A DNA stretch of 64,000 bases from Candidula unifasciata (GCA_905116865.2 CAJHNH020007667.1:62001-126000), one strand, 5' to 3'. Shown: positions 21,935 through 34,330, numbered from the stretch's first letter. Notes: generated by a model from the sequence alone, not told the origin. Numbers and translations are program-made.

Positions 21935-22062
21935 AATCCCTAGGCAGTTGAAAATCAAAAAGAGTAGCCTAACTGCACTGCCCGGGTCAAATTTGGAGTT
22001 AAAAATCTGCCCGAAAGTATTTCAATTTTCATGATCCTCTCCGGTGCTACAGAGTTCGTGCA
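21935..22062 (+). mobile_element. SINE-C4 fragment
   Basis: Opposite orientation to C1-C3. Only the body is left (GAGTAGCCTAACTGCACTGC, GGAGTTAAAAATCTGCCC, CCGGTGCTACAGAGTTCGTG). It sits next to the left edge of the foldback element. Confidence 0.75.
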
Positions 22063-22084
22063 GGCGTTAAACTACGAAAATTAA

Positions 22085-23390
22085 ATTTAAAAAATAAAGG
22101 CTCTACTTTGAACTTCCCCATAAAATGGCGGCCGTAATATGATGCCGTTCGAAAGAGAGCTAAATTGGCCAATTTCTGGCCATAAAATATCCAAAAATAT
22201 CAGAATAAATATCAGTAAAAATATATGTGCCGGCTCCGCATAACGAAACAAATGCTTTAACAAGGTCTCGGCAATATGTTACTTGCGGACCTGCTTCTGC
22301 GAGTCTGCCCTCACCGCCGACCGTATCCCCCGCGCCGCGCGTATGGGGACTAAACTAGATGGCTGGGACTCACAAGCGGCAGCTACCGCATCTCCTGCAA
22401 CTTCCTCCAATTACTTTACTCTTTTCGTCTGCAGAAATGGTCGGTATTTATCGTCTGCTACTACCGTGTGCAATGTTGGGCTCTACTTGGAATAACGGTT
22501 CTAAATAAACTACGCAGAAAGTTAATCCCAAACAGAGCCTCATTATGTCCTGCCCTACAAACATTTAAAAGCTGTAACTCGGGAAATATAAGGAACGGAA
22601 AGTATGAGGAAAATAAGGGAATTATAGTACTTACAGATATTGAAATTGGCCGACTATAGTGCCACCTCCGAGAGTATCACCTGCGCCGCTACGCGCGACG
22701 CGGAAGGAACTAAACTAGATGGCTAGGACTCACGAGCAAATACATTGGAGGAAGCTGCAGGAGCTGCGGTAGCTGCTGTTCGTGAGTCCCAGCCATCTAG
22801 TTTAGCCCCCTCCGCGCCGCGCGTAGCGGCGCGGGGGATACTCTCGGAGGTGGCACTATAGTCAGCGAACAGCGATCGGCAACTTACATATAACTCGGGC
22901 CCTGTCGTAGGATAGCGCTATCGGGAGTATTGTCGCCTGTCGGTAATTTTTGTCGTATGCAGTTAAGCCTTGTTTTGCCGCCATCTAATCGCCGTAAGAA
23001 ATCTGTTGCGTTCCGTGATAATGTTGTGCGCAGTTAATACTACTTTTGACACGGTTGAATTGCCGCAAAAGACATGCGACTTTTACATGTGTGAGGCTCT
23101 GTTCAGGTTAACTGTCTGCGTTGTGAGGATCTGTTTGGGTTAACTTTCTGCGTAGTTCAATTAGGACTGTTATTCAAGTAGAGTCCAATGTTGATATTGA
23201 TTGTCAAGTAATCCTAGTTTTGCCGCGATTTGTTCCTTGGCAGAAAGTCCGTATTTTAGATATACGTGAACACCGTTCGGATATTTGAGGATATTTTATG
23301 GCCAGAGTGTGCCATCATATTACGGCCGCCATTTTATGGGGAAGTTCAAAGTAATCAAAGTAGAGCCAAAATAAATAATACGAATAATAT
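22085..23390. mobile_element. Foldback element: 1.3-kb imperfect palindrome with a GC-rich centre
   Basis: Nested inverted pairs share one centre. The outer pair is 22098-22200 with 23262-23378 (ACTTTGAACTTCCCCATAAA, ATGGCGGCCGTAATATGATG). The middle pair is 22456-22535 with 23100-23195 (ACTACGCAGAAAGTTAA). The inner pair is 22655-22735 with 22768-22867 (CGACTATAGTGCCACCTCCG, CTAAACTAGATGGCT). A further copy of the inner segment sits at 22320-22420 in the left arm. The centre is rich in CpG (CGCGCCGCGCG), unlike the AT-rich surroundings. No transposase frame is seen. It fits a foldback or MITE-like DNA element. Confidence 0.75.
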
Positions 23391-25279
23391 AAAAAATCAG
23401 TCTATAGGAATTTTACTAAAGTTAGCATTTCCTTGTAAAAAAAAAAAAAAAAAGAAAATTAGCGAGAATGTATTCCTCATATATGTGTTGTAAGTCGACA
23501 TGTAACATGAAGATATATTAATAAATCCCCTAGTTTTATCATTGAGGAAATAGAATCCATGTTTACTTCATTTTGTTTGCCCTCGAGACAACAAAAGTAA
23601 ATTAGTGACATACACTTTTGAACAGTCCTAGCAGTATAATATTTAAGTTGAAAGCTTGGATCCAGTGTCATCACCATCAAGTGCCTTGCCAACTGGAGTA
23701 GGCATTTATGCATCTCCACAGATCTCGGTCTGGTGTTCTGGATCAATTCCACTGGTGATATTTTTCCAAGCCACTGCTTCTTCTACCAGTGATCTTTCCA
23801 GTCACCAAGGTCTTCTTCTTAAAGTCAATGCCGTGTGGCGTTGGTAGTCATGTCTATCCACAACCTTCTGTGCACTTTAAATAAACTCTGGCACAAATGA
23901 TCTTCTATGCCATGATGTCAGACCGTCCAGCATCTGTTCTCTCGGTCTCCCTCTGCCTCCCCTCCCCTCCAACTTTCCTACCATCTCGATGTACTCCAGT
24001 TTTCTCCTTCTCATCACATGACCAAAGAATGTAGATCGTCTCTTTCTGATGTGAACAATCAGTTCTCTTCGTGAGTCAGTTTCTTTCAAGACGTCTTCAT
24101 TATTCTTTGATCTGTCCTGGGTACTCTCATCACTCGTCCTATAAAACCTAATCTCCGCAGCTTCCAAATAAGTTTTCACTAATCTGCTAATTGTCCGTGA
24201 TTCACATCCATGTATTAATATAGGATTTAACTGGACGCGGAAAAATCTGTCATGTAGGAGGCCTAAAGTTGATTAATGATTATGCACCCGGAAAAAATTC
24301 TATTTGGCTCTCGCTGTGTGGTCGGTTCACTATGGTCAGACGCTCTGTCCGCCGTTGCTTGACAACATATGGTCTCAACGCAGCGCAGATGTGTCAGAAC
24401 GAGCCGACGGAGAGATGGACTGACTTGATGGCGGTGGTACGTCTATGGTTAGAAATTGGTTAGATATAAATTTTCATCATAGTTAAATCTGAATTTTCAC
24501 AATTGTGAGTTGAAGTGCTTAGCACGTGGTGTGTGTGGACGCGATGATGGTTGTTAATGTTTTGTTATTTGTTTAGCATCGTTAGTTTTCTGTTCGGTAA
24601 AATAAACAGACGTTGAATGTGATAGTTAAAGTTCCAGTTGTTTTGATTCTGATTAAGGACGTGTGGTAAGTGTCCCTAGTTTTACTGTTACTAGTGATTA
24701 GACAATACAGAACATGTCCTCTCTGGGTAAGACACTACTGGTCTTAGCTCCCGCCCAACGAACTTTTTATTACTGAGGCAGCTTTAGTGTGGGTTTGGCT
24801 CCTACTCAATACGACATTATTTGTTGAAGCTCTTGTAGGTTTGGAGTAGAGATAGGTTCGAGGAGTCAATTTTTATATTATTCTTCATTATTATAACTTC
24901 CTTTCCCTCTAAGACAATATCCTCCTTAGACTGCTTCTAGTACATAGCTTTTTAAGAATTCTCTTCCTCGTCTCAATTTACGAAAAAAAAAAAAAAAAAA
25001 GGTTGCACAAAATATTCTTTATTTTGTAAAATGCTGTCTTTGCTTGAGCTTTTCGTCATTTAACTTCCTTGACTCTTTGAGTCCCAGGGAACGCACCACA
25101 CACCAATTTGTTACAACCGGGCGGCCAAGTCGACGCACATAACAAATGAAGGTTTTTAATTTACCACTGACCGGTAATAAAATACAGACCGCTCAATTTC
25201 AACTTCCTTTCGAGTTCTTTGTGTCTGATATCAGGCGTGCTCATTTATAAACGTGGCTTGAAGCCGAAAATATAGTAAA
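23391..25279. other. Gene-free interval apart from the R3 LINE fragment
   Basis: Contains poly(A) near 23438, the R3 fragment at 23840-24245, an unassigned block 24245-24940 and poly(A) near 24985. No coding exon is seen. Confidence 0.5.
23840..24245 (-). pseudogene. LINE C-terminal fragment (R3 family), minus copy 2
   Basis: Best-preserved copy: NEDVLKETDSRRELIVHI, RSTFFGHVMRRRKLEY and GRGGRGRPREQMLDG in one frame (24179-23877). Similarity to copy 1 stops near 24245 and appears to resume near 24940-25040, suggesting that 24245-24940 is a later insertion. I could not identify that segment. Confidence 0.65.
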
Positions 25280-27085
25280 CTAGCTGTACCCGGCCACGCG
25301 TTGCTGTGGCATAGTTTGGCTAAATGGAAATGAAAGAAAATAGAAATCGCACGTGTCTAATACAATCATTGTCTGCTCAGATATAGAGATAGTCTTTGAT
25401 CCCCACCCCACCACCCCCAACTAAATCCACCTACTACCCTCCCCCTTATCAAATTTATGTCATTACCCCCCCCCCTCCCCTCTTCCACCGACTACTGCTT
25501 TCTCCCTCTTCGAAATATTTGAAAATCCTTACCTGGCGATATTTTTTTGTTGCTGTAACTGACATTGACATCCCTGTCCATCTGGACTAAAATGGGGAGC
25601 AGGAATTGTAATAGGTAGTGAATGGGGCTAGTGTAATATTTACCACATCATCCTTCAAGTACCAGTACAACTACTAAAATAATGTCACTGCTATCTGTGT
25701 TACCATCGGAGTAGACAGAGAGTCGTGAGCCAGAAGATTTGGTTCCGCATGGCTAGTGCTGTCGCCACAGACTGGTCAGGTTAGGATGTATAATTTCACT
25801 TGCCGACAGAAGAACGCCATAACCTTACCGGCGGTCTTTACATGAGAGCACTATGGTGTAACAGCCCAACCACAACTATTACTACTGCTGCTACTTTAAG
25901 TGGGTAAAGCAGTTACTGTGACTTAAAGCTCTCTCAGTAAATAGTTTGCCCCCCCCCCCCCCAAATTCACCGACAACTCTTTCCCTCATTGAAGTAGTTG
26001 GGAGGAAAAAAAAAACAACACTTGAAAAGCAAATGAACACAGCATTAAAAAAAAAAAAAAAATAATTAGGAAATGAACACCATGGTAAACAGCACAGCTT
26101 AAAATTCCAACGCAGATGAAATAACTAAATCTAAATGAAAATCTATAAAAATTTCAGCGTAACCATGCAATCGGAAAGTTTAATAATGCAATCATAAGTA
26201 TGCGAAATGGTCAAATTTAATTATCAAATGGTTTACCCATTTAGTTGTCTTTTTTTTAAAGGCAGCATGGCTAGTGCTGTCACCACGACAGAGCAGATGA
26301 GGATATTATTTTAGTCCGGGGTTAAAAAAAATTAACTACTGCGAATTCGAACCCAGGTCTCCCGCACAGGAACCCAGTGTTCTAACCATTCGACCAAGCA
26401 GCTACTTAATCGGATAAAGGAAAAGAGAACTTAACAATTAGAGATGTGTGTCCCTACTTCTGTGTCCTGATTAAAACACAATTCAAAACCGCAGGCAATT
26501 GTTTTCTTGTAGACAGATACTTCAGATATATTAATGAAACGGCACAACAATAGAAATCGCACGTGTCTAACACGGTTAATGAAGTTAATGTCGCAGTCAA
26601 TGTTTGCGCCGACGTCGAGATAGTCCTTGATTCCCCCCCCCCCCCCCCCCCCAATCGAAGGTTGTTTGGAAAAAAAAACAGAAAATAGAAATCGTGTTTA
26701 ATGTGGTTATTGTGGCAAATATAGAGATAGTCTTGTTTGCTGTACCTAGACCTACTCTATGTATTAGAGAAGGCGTTGGCTGCACGTAACTCGCCGGTGA
26801 ATGGCGGAAGCCTTGCGTTCTGACTACGGCGGCGCATGCGCAATTACTAACGTGGCTATAATTAGAAATCACTAAAGTTATAAATATTAGTTGCGTATAT
26901 TATTGCATAAATTGTGGTCACCTATCTCTAACAGTGACAGGTTGAATTTAAAACCACGACAGTTCAAAATCCGGTATCACAACAAACATATCCTGAAAAT
27001 TTCAGCTAAATCGGTTCAGTAGTTTCCGAGTCTATAGGGGTGAAACAAACACACAAACATTGATTTTTATATATATAGATTTGCG
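25280..27085. mobile_element. Interspersed element with triplicated internal segment and poly(C) tracts
   Basis: The left end is ACTAGCTGTACCCGGCCACG and the right end TTTTTATATATATAGATT, end sequences I recognise from a common class of invertebrate interspersed repeats whose class I cannot name safely. Inside, a segment GAAATCGCACGTGTCTAA ... GAGATAGTC appears three times (near 25347, 26551, 26686); the first two are followed by C-rich tracts. Around 26335-26405 the minus strand has a tRNA-like head (TGGTCGAATGG as A box, GGGTTCGAATTC as B box). No reverse transcriptase is seen. Confidence 0.5.
26335..26405 (-). mobile_element. SINE-H tRNA-like head
   Basis: The minus strand reads GTAGCTGCTTGGTCGAATGG ... 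GACCTGGGTTCGAATTC, with near-consensus A and B boxes. The ends do not pair as an acceptor stem (GTAGCTG against CGCAGTAG), so this is a SINE head rather than a tRNA gene. Confidence 0.6.
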
Positions 27086-28214
27086 AGGTTTGCAGAGTTA
27101 CTCTGTGTTTGTTTGAAAATAATATGGCCGCCAAGCAGTGTTCTACATGCACGCCAACATGATTTACGGCTTTAGAAGCCTCAAATTTAAATGAAGTAGG
27201 CCTACGTGTTTTTATCATATTTATCTGAAGATAAATAGATACGTTGCGAATAGGCGTGTTTTAGTCATTTATAGAGTTAAACTTTGATGAGGGATATGTC
27301 TAATGTGTACCTCACGCGAAGGGTGCATTGATAGCGAAGTCAGCTCGCATAAACAGAATAAACATTTGTGAAAAGACAATTTTCTTTAGTGTCAGTTAGT
27401 TCTAGTGCTTTTCATTTTATTATTTAGGAACATAGCTACAAAGTTACAGGCAAATTGAGTGTAATGTATACTTTGTTTTGTGTAAACATAATTACTGTTT
27501 TTGGGAGTCAGTTTCTTGACCAATTAATGGTGCTGTTATGATGTTTCAAAAGATTATCTGGAACAAAATCTAATGTACAGATTCAGTGTATATTTTACTT
27601 ATACATTACTAAGTGGTTCATATTCATTTGTGATTCTTTTTGGATATATTTTAACCAGTTTTTCTTGAGTGCTATGGTGGTAAATGAAAATTTTTTAAAT
27701 TTAATTTTACTAATTTTGGTAAACATACCGTCTGTTTATTTACTAATATTTAGTTACTAACGCAATTATTTGTTGTAGCTGTATTCTAAAATTATTCCCC
27801 ATCAATCCCTGGTCACTTTGATGTATGTGTATGTTGTGCGGCAATTGAATTAGTATGGTCTGTTTTATCGTGTTACACTTGCGAAATTAAACAATTGCAT
27901 TGCCACCCCTTGGGCCTCTGATGCCAACCCTCCTTTGACTTAAAGAATTAATACATCTTCCATCTGATTTTATCAGGGTACCCAAGTACTCAAACATATC
28001 AACTTGCTTGACGTTTGTCCCTTTTACTTTGTGATGTTGCATTTTGGAGGGTCAGTTTTCTTTGTAATTACCATTACTTCTGTTTTTTTTTTTTTTTTTT
28101 TTTTTTTTTAACTGTTCAAACTAAGACTCTTGTTTTCACTTTCCATTACAATTATATCCATTATTTCTTGTAGTTGTGTTTCATTTTCAGCGATCAACAC
28201 TATATCGTCAGCAA
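27086..28214. other. Gene-free AT-rich interval
   Basis: No coding or repeat structure is recognised other than a poly(T) run of nearly 30 bases at about 28081-28109. Confidence 0.5.
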
Positions 28215-29190
28215 TTCGCAGGTTGATAACAATATGCCCACGTAAAACAGCCACCCTCGCTCTACTTGATGACGAATACCCACATAATCTTTGGGTTCGT
28301 GTCTATACGAATGGGTCAGCACAAAACGCAAGCAGAAAAGGAGGAGCAGGAGTGTATATTGAGCATCCAAATAATACCAGATATACAGCCAAAATACATA
28401 CAGGGAAGCATTGTCATAACTATGATGCAGAAGTTCAAGCCATCAAAATAGCAGCAGAGAAACTGTTAAATATAAGTTATATTTTACAACCTGTGGTACA
28501 GTATTTCTGATAGATGTAAGAGCAATGCTTCAGACACTCCAATCTGGAAAACTACCTAGTATACGAACACTACTCTCCAAACTAGGCAGCCGGTGTAAGG
28601 TAACTATGCAATGGATACCATCCCACTGTGGAGTTCTTGGAAATGAAATAGCTGATAAACTAGTTAAGGAGAGTGCAAATGAAGAACAACCTGAAGTACC
28701 AGTCTCTTATCATCAAAAGATTAGAATTATCAAATGAATCAGAAGGCCACCAAAACCGGTACAAGATGATTACCATTTAATGGACAGACCAGAGCAAGTC
28801 ATCATTCTACGCCTTAGAACAGGACAAACTCGACTTTGCAGCCGCATGCACACAACATTTAAAATCGGCAAATCAGCCATGTGCACATGTGGACTGGCAC
28901 CTGAGACAACAGATCATGTCCTCCAAGACTGTCCCAAATACAAGATATCAATGCAAAACTTTTGGCCAAGAGAAACATTAACAGCGTCATTCCCATGTGG
29001 GATGCAATTTTAGCTGTTTTGAAGCTTTAAAAGGCCTTAAATATAGCCGGGCCTGAAATATGGCCAAATGGATGAACGGGGTTTCCGGGACCTCTCCACG
29101 GGTTATCCACATCCGCATGATGGCACTTTGTGTCCCTGGGTGTTTATCGCTTGAGTGATACCCTGGTAGGGTTCAACTTTCATACATACA
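28215..29190 (+). pseudogene. LINE (R2 family) 3' end: RNase H domain, zinc motif and 3'UTR
   Basis: Encodes an RNase HI domain: VRVYTNGSA (catalytic Asp replaced by Asn in the YTDGS motif), GAGVYI, and after a frameshift near 28500 MQWIPSHCGVLGNEIADKL. Then follow LRTGQTRL and a zinc-like CTCGLAPETTDHVLQDC, the usual end of RNase H-bearing Jockey/I-type LINE ORF2 proteins. It has an internal stop near 28735. The 3'UTR (29040-29175) shares GACCTCTCCACGG, GGTGTTTATCGCTTG and similar blocks with the short hairpin retroposons at 43-51 kb. Confidence 0.75.
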
Positions 29191-29451
29191 TTTAAAAAAA
29201 ATATCGGTGCAAGTCAAACTTTAGGGGTCGCTGAGTGAATTTCAAAAGACAGTGAATTTCATACTAGAGACAACATTGCAGATATAGATAATCTATTTCA
29301 AGCGAACGAATGAAGAAAAAGAAGAAAAACATATATTAAAGACAGAGATGTGATTGGTCAGTTCCGTTGTGTGACACGTAATTCACATAAATAAACTAAG
29401 GGGAAGAAACTCTTGAGGCCGTAGATTACCAATGTAATATCAAGGGCGAAA

Positions 29452-31165
29452 CAGGGTTGCCATACTGGCATTTTTTATGCCAGATTTAACAAATCTGGCA
29501 TATTTGAAATTGAACTGGCATAAGATAATGAACTGGCATATTCTGGCATATTTGGGTTTTTCCTGGCATTTCTTATCAAGATGTGCTCACATTTTCTTCA
29601 TAGTTCCTCTGTTAAAAACACGCAAATTTACTAAAAGCAGTATTTACTGGATTTCTTGCTTTAATTTCCTTGCAAGTGGCTACAAAAGAAAACTTATTTA
29701 ATTTGACTGATAAGGAAATCAAAAGGTGTGGTCAGAGTCTTACAAATTGTAATGGGTTTGCGTCAGATGGCGCTTCAAACATGGTCGGGTGCAAGAACTC
29801 TGTATGGTCCAGAATTAAAGATGTCTCCTTTTTGTGTACAGCTCAGATGTATCTGCCATTCACTAGCACTCTGCATTTGTAGTGCAATTACCAAGCTGCC
29901 ATCAAATATTGGTTTCTTACTGTCAGAAATACCTCAGTGGTTTCGTCATAGTGATTTAAGATAAGAAGCCTATAAAGAACTGTTTAGAGTGATGAACACA
30001 TCTACGGAGTTTGAATCAGAATGAACTGCTCCTCTTCCATTCAAGAAACTGTTATCTACTAGGTGGCATGTGCGTGGAAAGATTTTGTTCAGTATGTTGG
30101 TGAACTGGAAAGAATTGAAAGCTTATTTCACATGTGCTGAATTAGCACAGACAACGTTTGACATAAAATATAAAGTAAGATTGTTAAAGGAAATGCTGCT
30201 AGACCACAATAATTCTTTGTACTTTGTGTTTGCGAAACCAGTTGTACAAAAATTGTAAAGACTAAACAGTCTTTTTCAACAAACAAAAGCTGATCCTCAT
30301 GAACTACACCAAGAATTGTCATGCACCAGAAAAGTCATAAGAACAGACTGTATGACGTCAATGAGCAAAAACAAAATATTCATCACGTTGACTTTGGTAT
30401 TAAATTCCTAACGGAATGTAATGCGTTCCTACAGAAGAATAACAGGACTGAAGTTCAGATAGAAATAAACAATGTTAATGAAAGGTGCGTGTCTGTGCTA
30501 GAGGAAGTTCTCAATCAAATTACGTGTAGACTTCCTACGGAGAATATATTTCAAAATCTGTCAAATTTGAGCCCTTTGGCAGTTTTAAATCAAGTATCAA
30601 GGACACATTTTTTAGAGCTACCATTTTTACACCTGGCAGAAAACAACGTGAGTATTATAGAAGAACAGTACAGAAAACTGATTGCTGTCAACTGGAAAGA
30701 AGAAGCTACATTTAAGAAGGATGGATTACCTACAAACAAGGAAGATTTTTGGATACTTCGACACCAGGCATTTAAATAGTTGGCCACTTTAGCCCTTACT
30801 TGCCTAATAATGCCCGTTGCTGTAGTTGAGAGAATATTCTCTCTCTTGTTACTTCAACTAAATCAAAAGCAAGAAACCAAATACAACTGGATTTTCTTGA
30901 TGCAGTTGTTAGAATTAGAACAGAACTATTGATATCAAAGAAATGTTGCAAAGACTTCATCCCATCTGAGAAAATGCTTAAAGATTTTACATCCGAAAAG
31001 GTTTATGCTGCATCTTCCACTTGTTCCAGTGAGGATGACAGTAAAGAATTCAATCTAGAGCTTTTGATGTGAAGTGAGTACAATGATACACTTTATTTGG
31101 CAATTTTCTGGCATATTTTGAGTGTTGGTTTGGCATAAAATTAAGTTTTTTATCTGGCAACCCTG
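29452..31165 (+). mobile_element. hAT DNA transposon (hAT1) with terminal repeats and 8-bp target duplication
   Basis: Ends are CAGGGTTGCCA (29452) and its complement TGGCAACCCTG (ending 31165), flanked by a perfect 8-bp GGGCGAAA (29444-29451 and 31166-31173). Length is 1,714 bases. Both ends also carry dispersed CTGGCAT/ATGCCAG motifs. Frames inside encode NLTDKEIKRCGQSLTNCNGFASDGASNMVG (written in part: GFASDGASNM), the first catalytic-Asp region, and at 30321-30779 the C-terminal part ending in the hAT dimerisation motif (DFWILRHQAFK, then after a stop LATLAL and PVAVVERIFSLL). Frameshifts and stops are present and the BED finger is missing, so it is a non-autonomous relic. Confidence 0.9.
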
Positions 31166-31173
31166 GGGCGAAA

Positions 31174-31401
31174 CTGAAACCGAAAACAAACATTTGAATA
31201 CGCATGGATATTTCTTGGAAACCCTGTAGGCGGTTTTTAATTTTCCAAGAACCCTTGTTTTATTTTGCGATATAAACACAGTTGACATAGACACCAACTC
31301 CAAACACAAGTGAGTAATTCTTAATTAAATGTAGTTCACTTTTTCATTGCTGTCATAAGTCACACACACTCACAACACACACACACACACACACACACAT
31401 T

Positions 31402-31492
<91 letters not shown>

Positions 31493-31810
31493 AACAATAG
31501 TCATTTAGCCTATGCTGGATTGAACTAAAAGCAATATATTCTTCCAGCTGTGCTCTGTATTCACAAAAAAGTTCAGTATGCAAATTATAAGGGGAGATGT
31601 TGATTCTGTTGTGGTTTTGTAAAAATCATAATAAAATATAAAACCAGTTGCTTGTTAAGTTTATAATCTTAACGGAGATTATTATATTTAAAAAAAAAAT
31701 CAGTGCTTAACTTACTTTAAAAACCTGTTGATGTATTATTAATTGTGCCATATCAGAGACTAAACACTGTGAGGCTTTCAGTTTCATAGAAAATAATTTT
31801 TTTTTTTAAC
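31174..31810. other. Gene-free interval with CA and TA microsatellites
   Basis: A (CA)n tract at about 31361-31399 passes into (TA)n at 31408-31490. The rest is AT-rich without recognised features. Confidence 0.7.
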
Positions 31811-34330
31811 AAATAGACTGGGTGTACAAATTTCAACGAGACGGAAAAAGCACGCGGAAGGCCAGTGCCAGTGTTGCCACTTTGGATCTTTTATATCCAA
31901 ATTTAGATCTTTTTCATTGCATTTAGATACTGTTTTTGACGTTTAGATCCTAAATATTTTTCTAGATTCTTTTCATATGGAGTTAGATATTTTATAGATT
32001 TTTTTTTCTTTCATTGTCAATTTAATAATTACTGTGTAAAATATTTACTACAATATTTTTGTTTTGGTCTGGCACATACATTATGACAACTGCCATTACT
32101 TGAACTTTGAACTCTCACTGGGGTCAACGCACAAATATCTGGCAGCCCAGGTACTGATTTATAAAAACGCGCGTAAATCATACTAACTTTGTTTCAACCG
32201 TATCCTCACTGTGCTGACTTTGCGTTTCTTTTTCATGTGTTTAAAAAAAATAATTGCTCACCTTCTTATGTGGCTTTCACTTTGAAAAACCTTTCAACAT
32301 GCCAAAAATAAAGTATGAGCAAAAAATTTAGAAAGAGTGGGTGCATGATGACAAAATTAAAAACCGGGGATATGACCAAAGCTCGTTGTAAGTTCTGTAA
32401 GTGTGAAATTAAAGCGAAAATACAAAACTCAAAGAGCATGCAGAGACTAAAAAAGCATAAAACTGCAGTTTCATTTCAAGATATTACACCGCTGACATCT
32501 GTTTTCAGAACTATACTGATAAATGAATCATCAAAAGTTGAAGTATCAGTCGCAATGTTTTCAATTTGTCACTGCGCAATTTCAAACTGTGACCATTTGA
32601 TCGATTTGTAAAAAATCTTGGACTAGTTCAATTTGAAAAGTGTGGTGTAGAAAGTATAGTTTATGAACTGAAGGACCTTTTAATCAGCAAACAGTTAGGC
32701 TTGAAGAATTTGGCTGTAATTGGTACTGATAATGTCTCAGTGATGGTTGGTATAAACAATGGCGTTTATGCCAAGTTGAAGGAAGCTAACCCATCAATAC
32801 TTATAAAATGTATGCGTCATTCATTGCAGCTAGCATTATCACATGCTTCATCTAAATATTTACCAAGGAATTTGGAAAACCTTATTGCTGAAACACTCTA
32901 CTGGTTTTCCAAATCATTTGTCAGACAACAGCAATTCAATACATTATATACAGCCTTGAATTATGTATCCACACCAACGAACATTCTGTCAGATTGCAAA
33001 ACTAGATGGTTATCAATTTAACCAGCTGTTGAAAGAATTATGAAGCAATGGCTGAAGTTGAAGACACACTTTGAAATAACAAGACAAAGTAAAAAGTGCT
33101 ACACAGCTGAAATACTATATGGAATGTACAGTGATAAAAAAAAATTTGTCATTCATTCTCTTTTTATAACCTATTCTAATGGAAGTGCAAAAAGTTAATA
33201 AACTGTCCGAATCTAAACTTGTTGATAGTTAAATTCCTTGATGATCTCACCTTGCTATTTCACTCGGTGAAAGACTGGTGTTGCCAACTTCTAAAGCAGA
33301 TTTGCTCACTTGCACTATAGAGAGCTATTTGGCTCCTAAGCCACACCTTGGATATTAAATCGAATCAAAAATTGATGATTTAAAAACAAAAGAACTGTTA
33401 ACAGAGAATGAAGAGAACAACTTAAGAGAACACTGTCAAGATTTTTTTGTATCTCATTATTGAAGCAATTGAAGCAGAGACTTCCTGAAAATCTATATGT
33501 TTTGAAAAATATTTCACTTTTTTTCTGTGAGCAACATACTTCAGCCAATAAAGGACATACCTAAATATTGTAAAGTTATGAAATTTTTAGGGGCTACTGA
33601 TAATAGTGTCGCGGAAGCAGAATATCAGTTAACCAAAATAAAGTTAGCTGAATGGACAAACAAAACAGAAACTAAAGCGTTTTGGAGTGAAGTGAGACAA
33701 TTTAAAGATGCCTCAACAAGTCAATTCTGTAAGCTCTTTCAAGTGCCATGTCTACCATGATACTACCCCACTCAAATGCTGACGTAGAAAGAGTTTTCAG
33801 TGCTAGGAATTATATCAACTATAACCTGAAAAACAGGATGAAATTTGACCTCTGAAATGCTATCGTGCCATTAAAATTCGGCCTGATGAGACTAGAGAAA
33901 TAAGCCTACTGTTCCACCTATAAAGAAATTTGAACAGCTAAAGCATACCAGGGTCATTTTGGATCTGAAGCTTCAACTTCATTATCCAAGCTAAGTTTAT
34001 CCTGTGGATCTTGTGAGGCAGACATCAGTGAAGGTGAGGACATAATTATGTAGGGTAAGTCATAACAAAAGCTATGTAATTTTTTACTTTTTCAATTTGG
34101 ATGTTTTGTCTAGATCTTTTCCACGCAGATTTAGATCTTTTTAGATATTTTTTGACACCGTTTTGGATATTTTATGTCAAAGAAAAGTGGCAACACTGAA
34201 GGCCACCCGTCGTTACATCAACCAACTGCAGACATGCCCAGGAGGAGATCGGAGCACTTATGGTATGCGATGAAGGTGACGTCTACAATGAACAATGTGC
34301 TGTCGTAGACTATAATTAATACACTTTCGT
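31811..34330 (+). mobile_element. E-family LINE 3' fragment split by a hAT element
   Basis: The left part is 31811-31864, the right part 34206-34330 (CCCGTCGTTACATCAACC, GGAGATCGGAGCACTTATGG). Joined, they follow the order seen at 18416-18616. A duplicated block (GACGTCTACAATGAACAATG) follows at 34277 and 34390. Confidence 0.65.
31865..34197 (+). mobile_element. hAT DNA transposon (hAT2), nested in an E-family LINE fragment
   Basis: Ends are CAGTGTTGCCACTTTGGATC (from 31869, with a few extra bases) and, complementary, GTGGCAACACTG (to 34198). Both flanks carry GAAGGCCA (31857-31864 and 34198-34205), an 8-bp duplication. Repeated TTTAGATCTTTTT-like blocks lie near both ends. Inside are a BED-type zinc finger start (CKFC then LKKHK, about 32380-32460), an AVIGTDNVSVMVG segment with IKCMRHSLQLALSHA (32701-33021) and a C-terminal dimerisation region (TKAFWSEVRQFKDAS, then DVERVFS-like residues) near 33527-33830. 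Multiple stops and frameshifts make it inactive. Confidence 0.85.

Larger units (their letters stand above)
19077..22084. other. Upstream region of the RCC1-repeat gene, no further gene seen
   Basis: Any 5'UTR exon and the promoter of the RCC1-repeat gene would lie here or beyond, but none can be fixed. A 37-bp tandem repeat lies at 20280-20500 and a SINE-C4 fragment near the right end. Several poly(A) and poly(T) runs (19617, 19685, 20415) are present. Confidence 0.5.

Noticed and set aside
26335..26405. tRNA gene
   Set aside because: Good A and B boxes but no acceptor-stem pairing. The same holds for 47195-47265 and 61065-61155, so all are treated as SINE heads.
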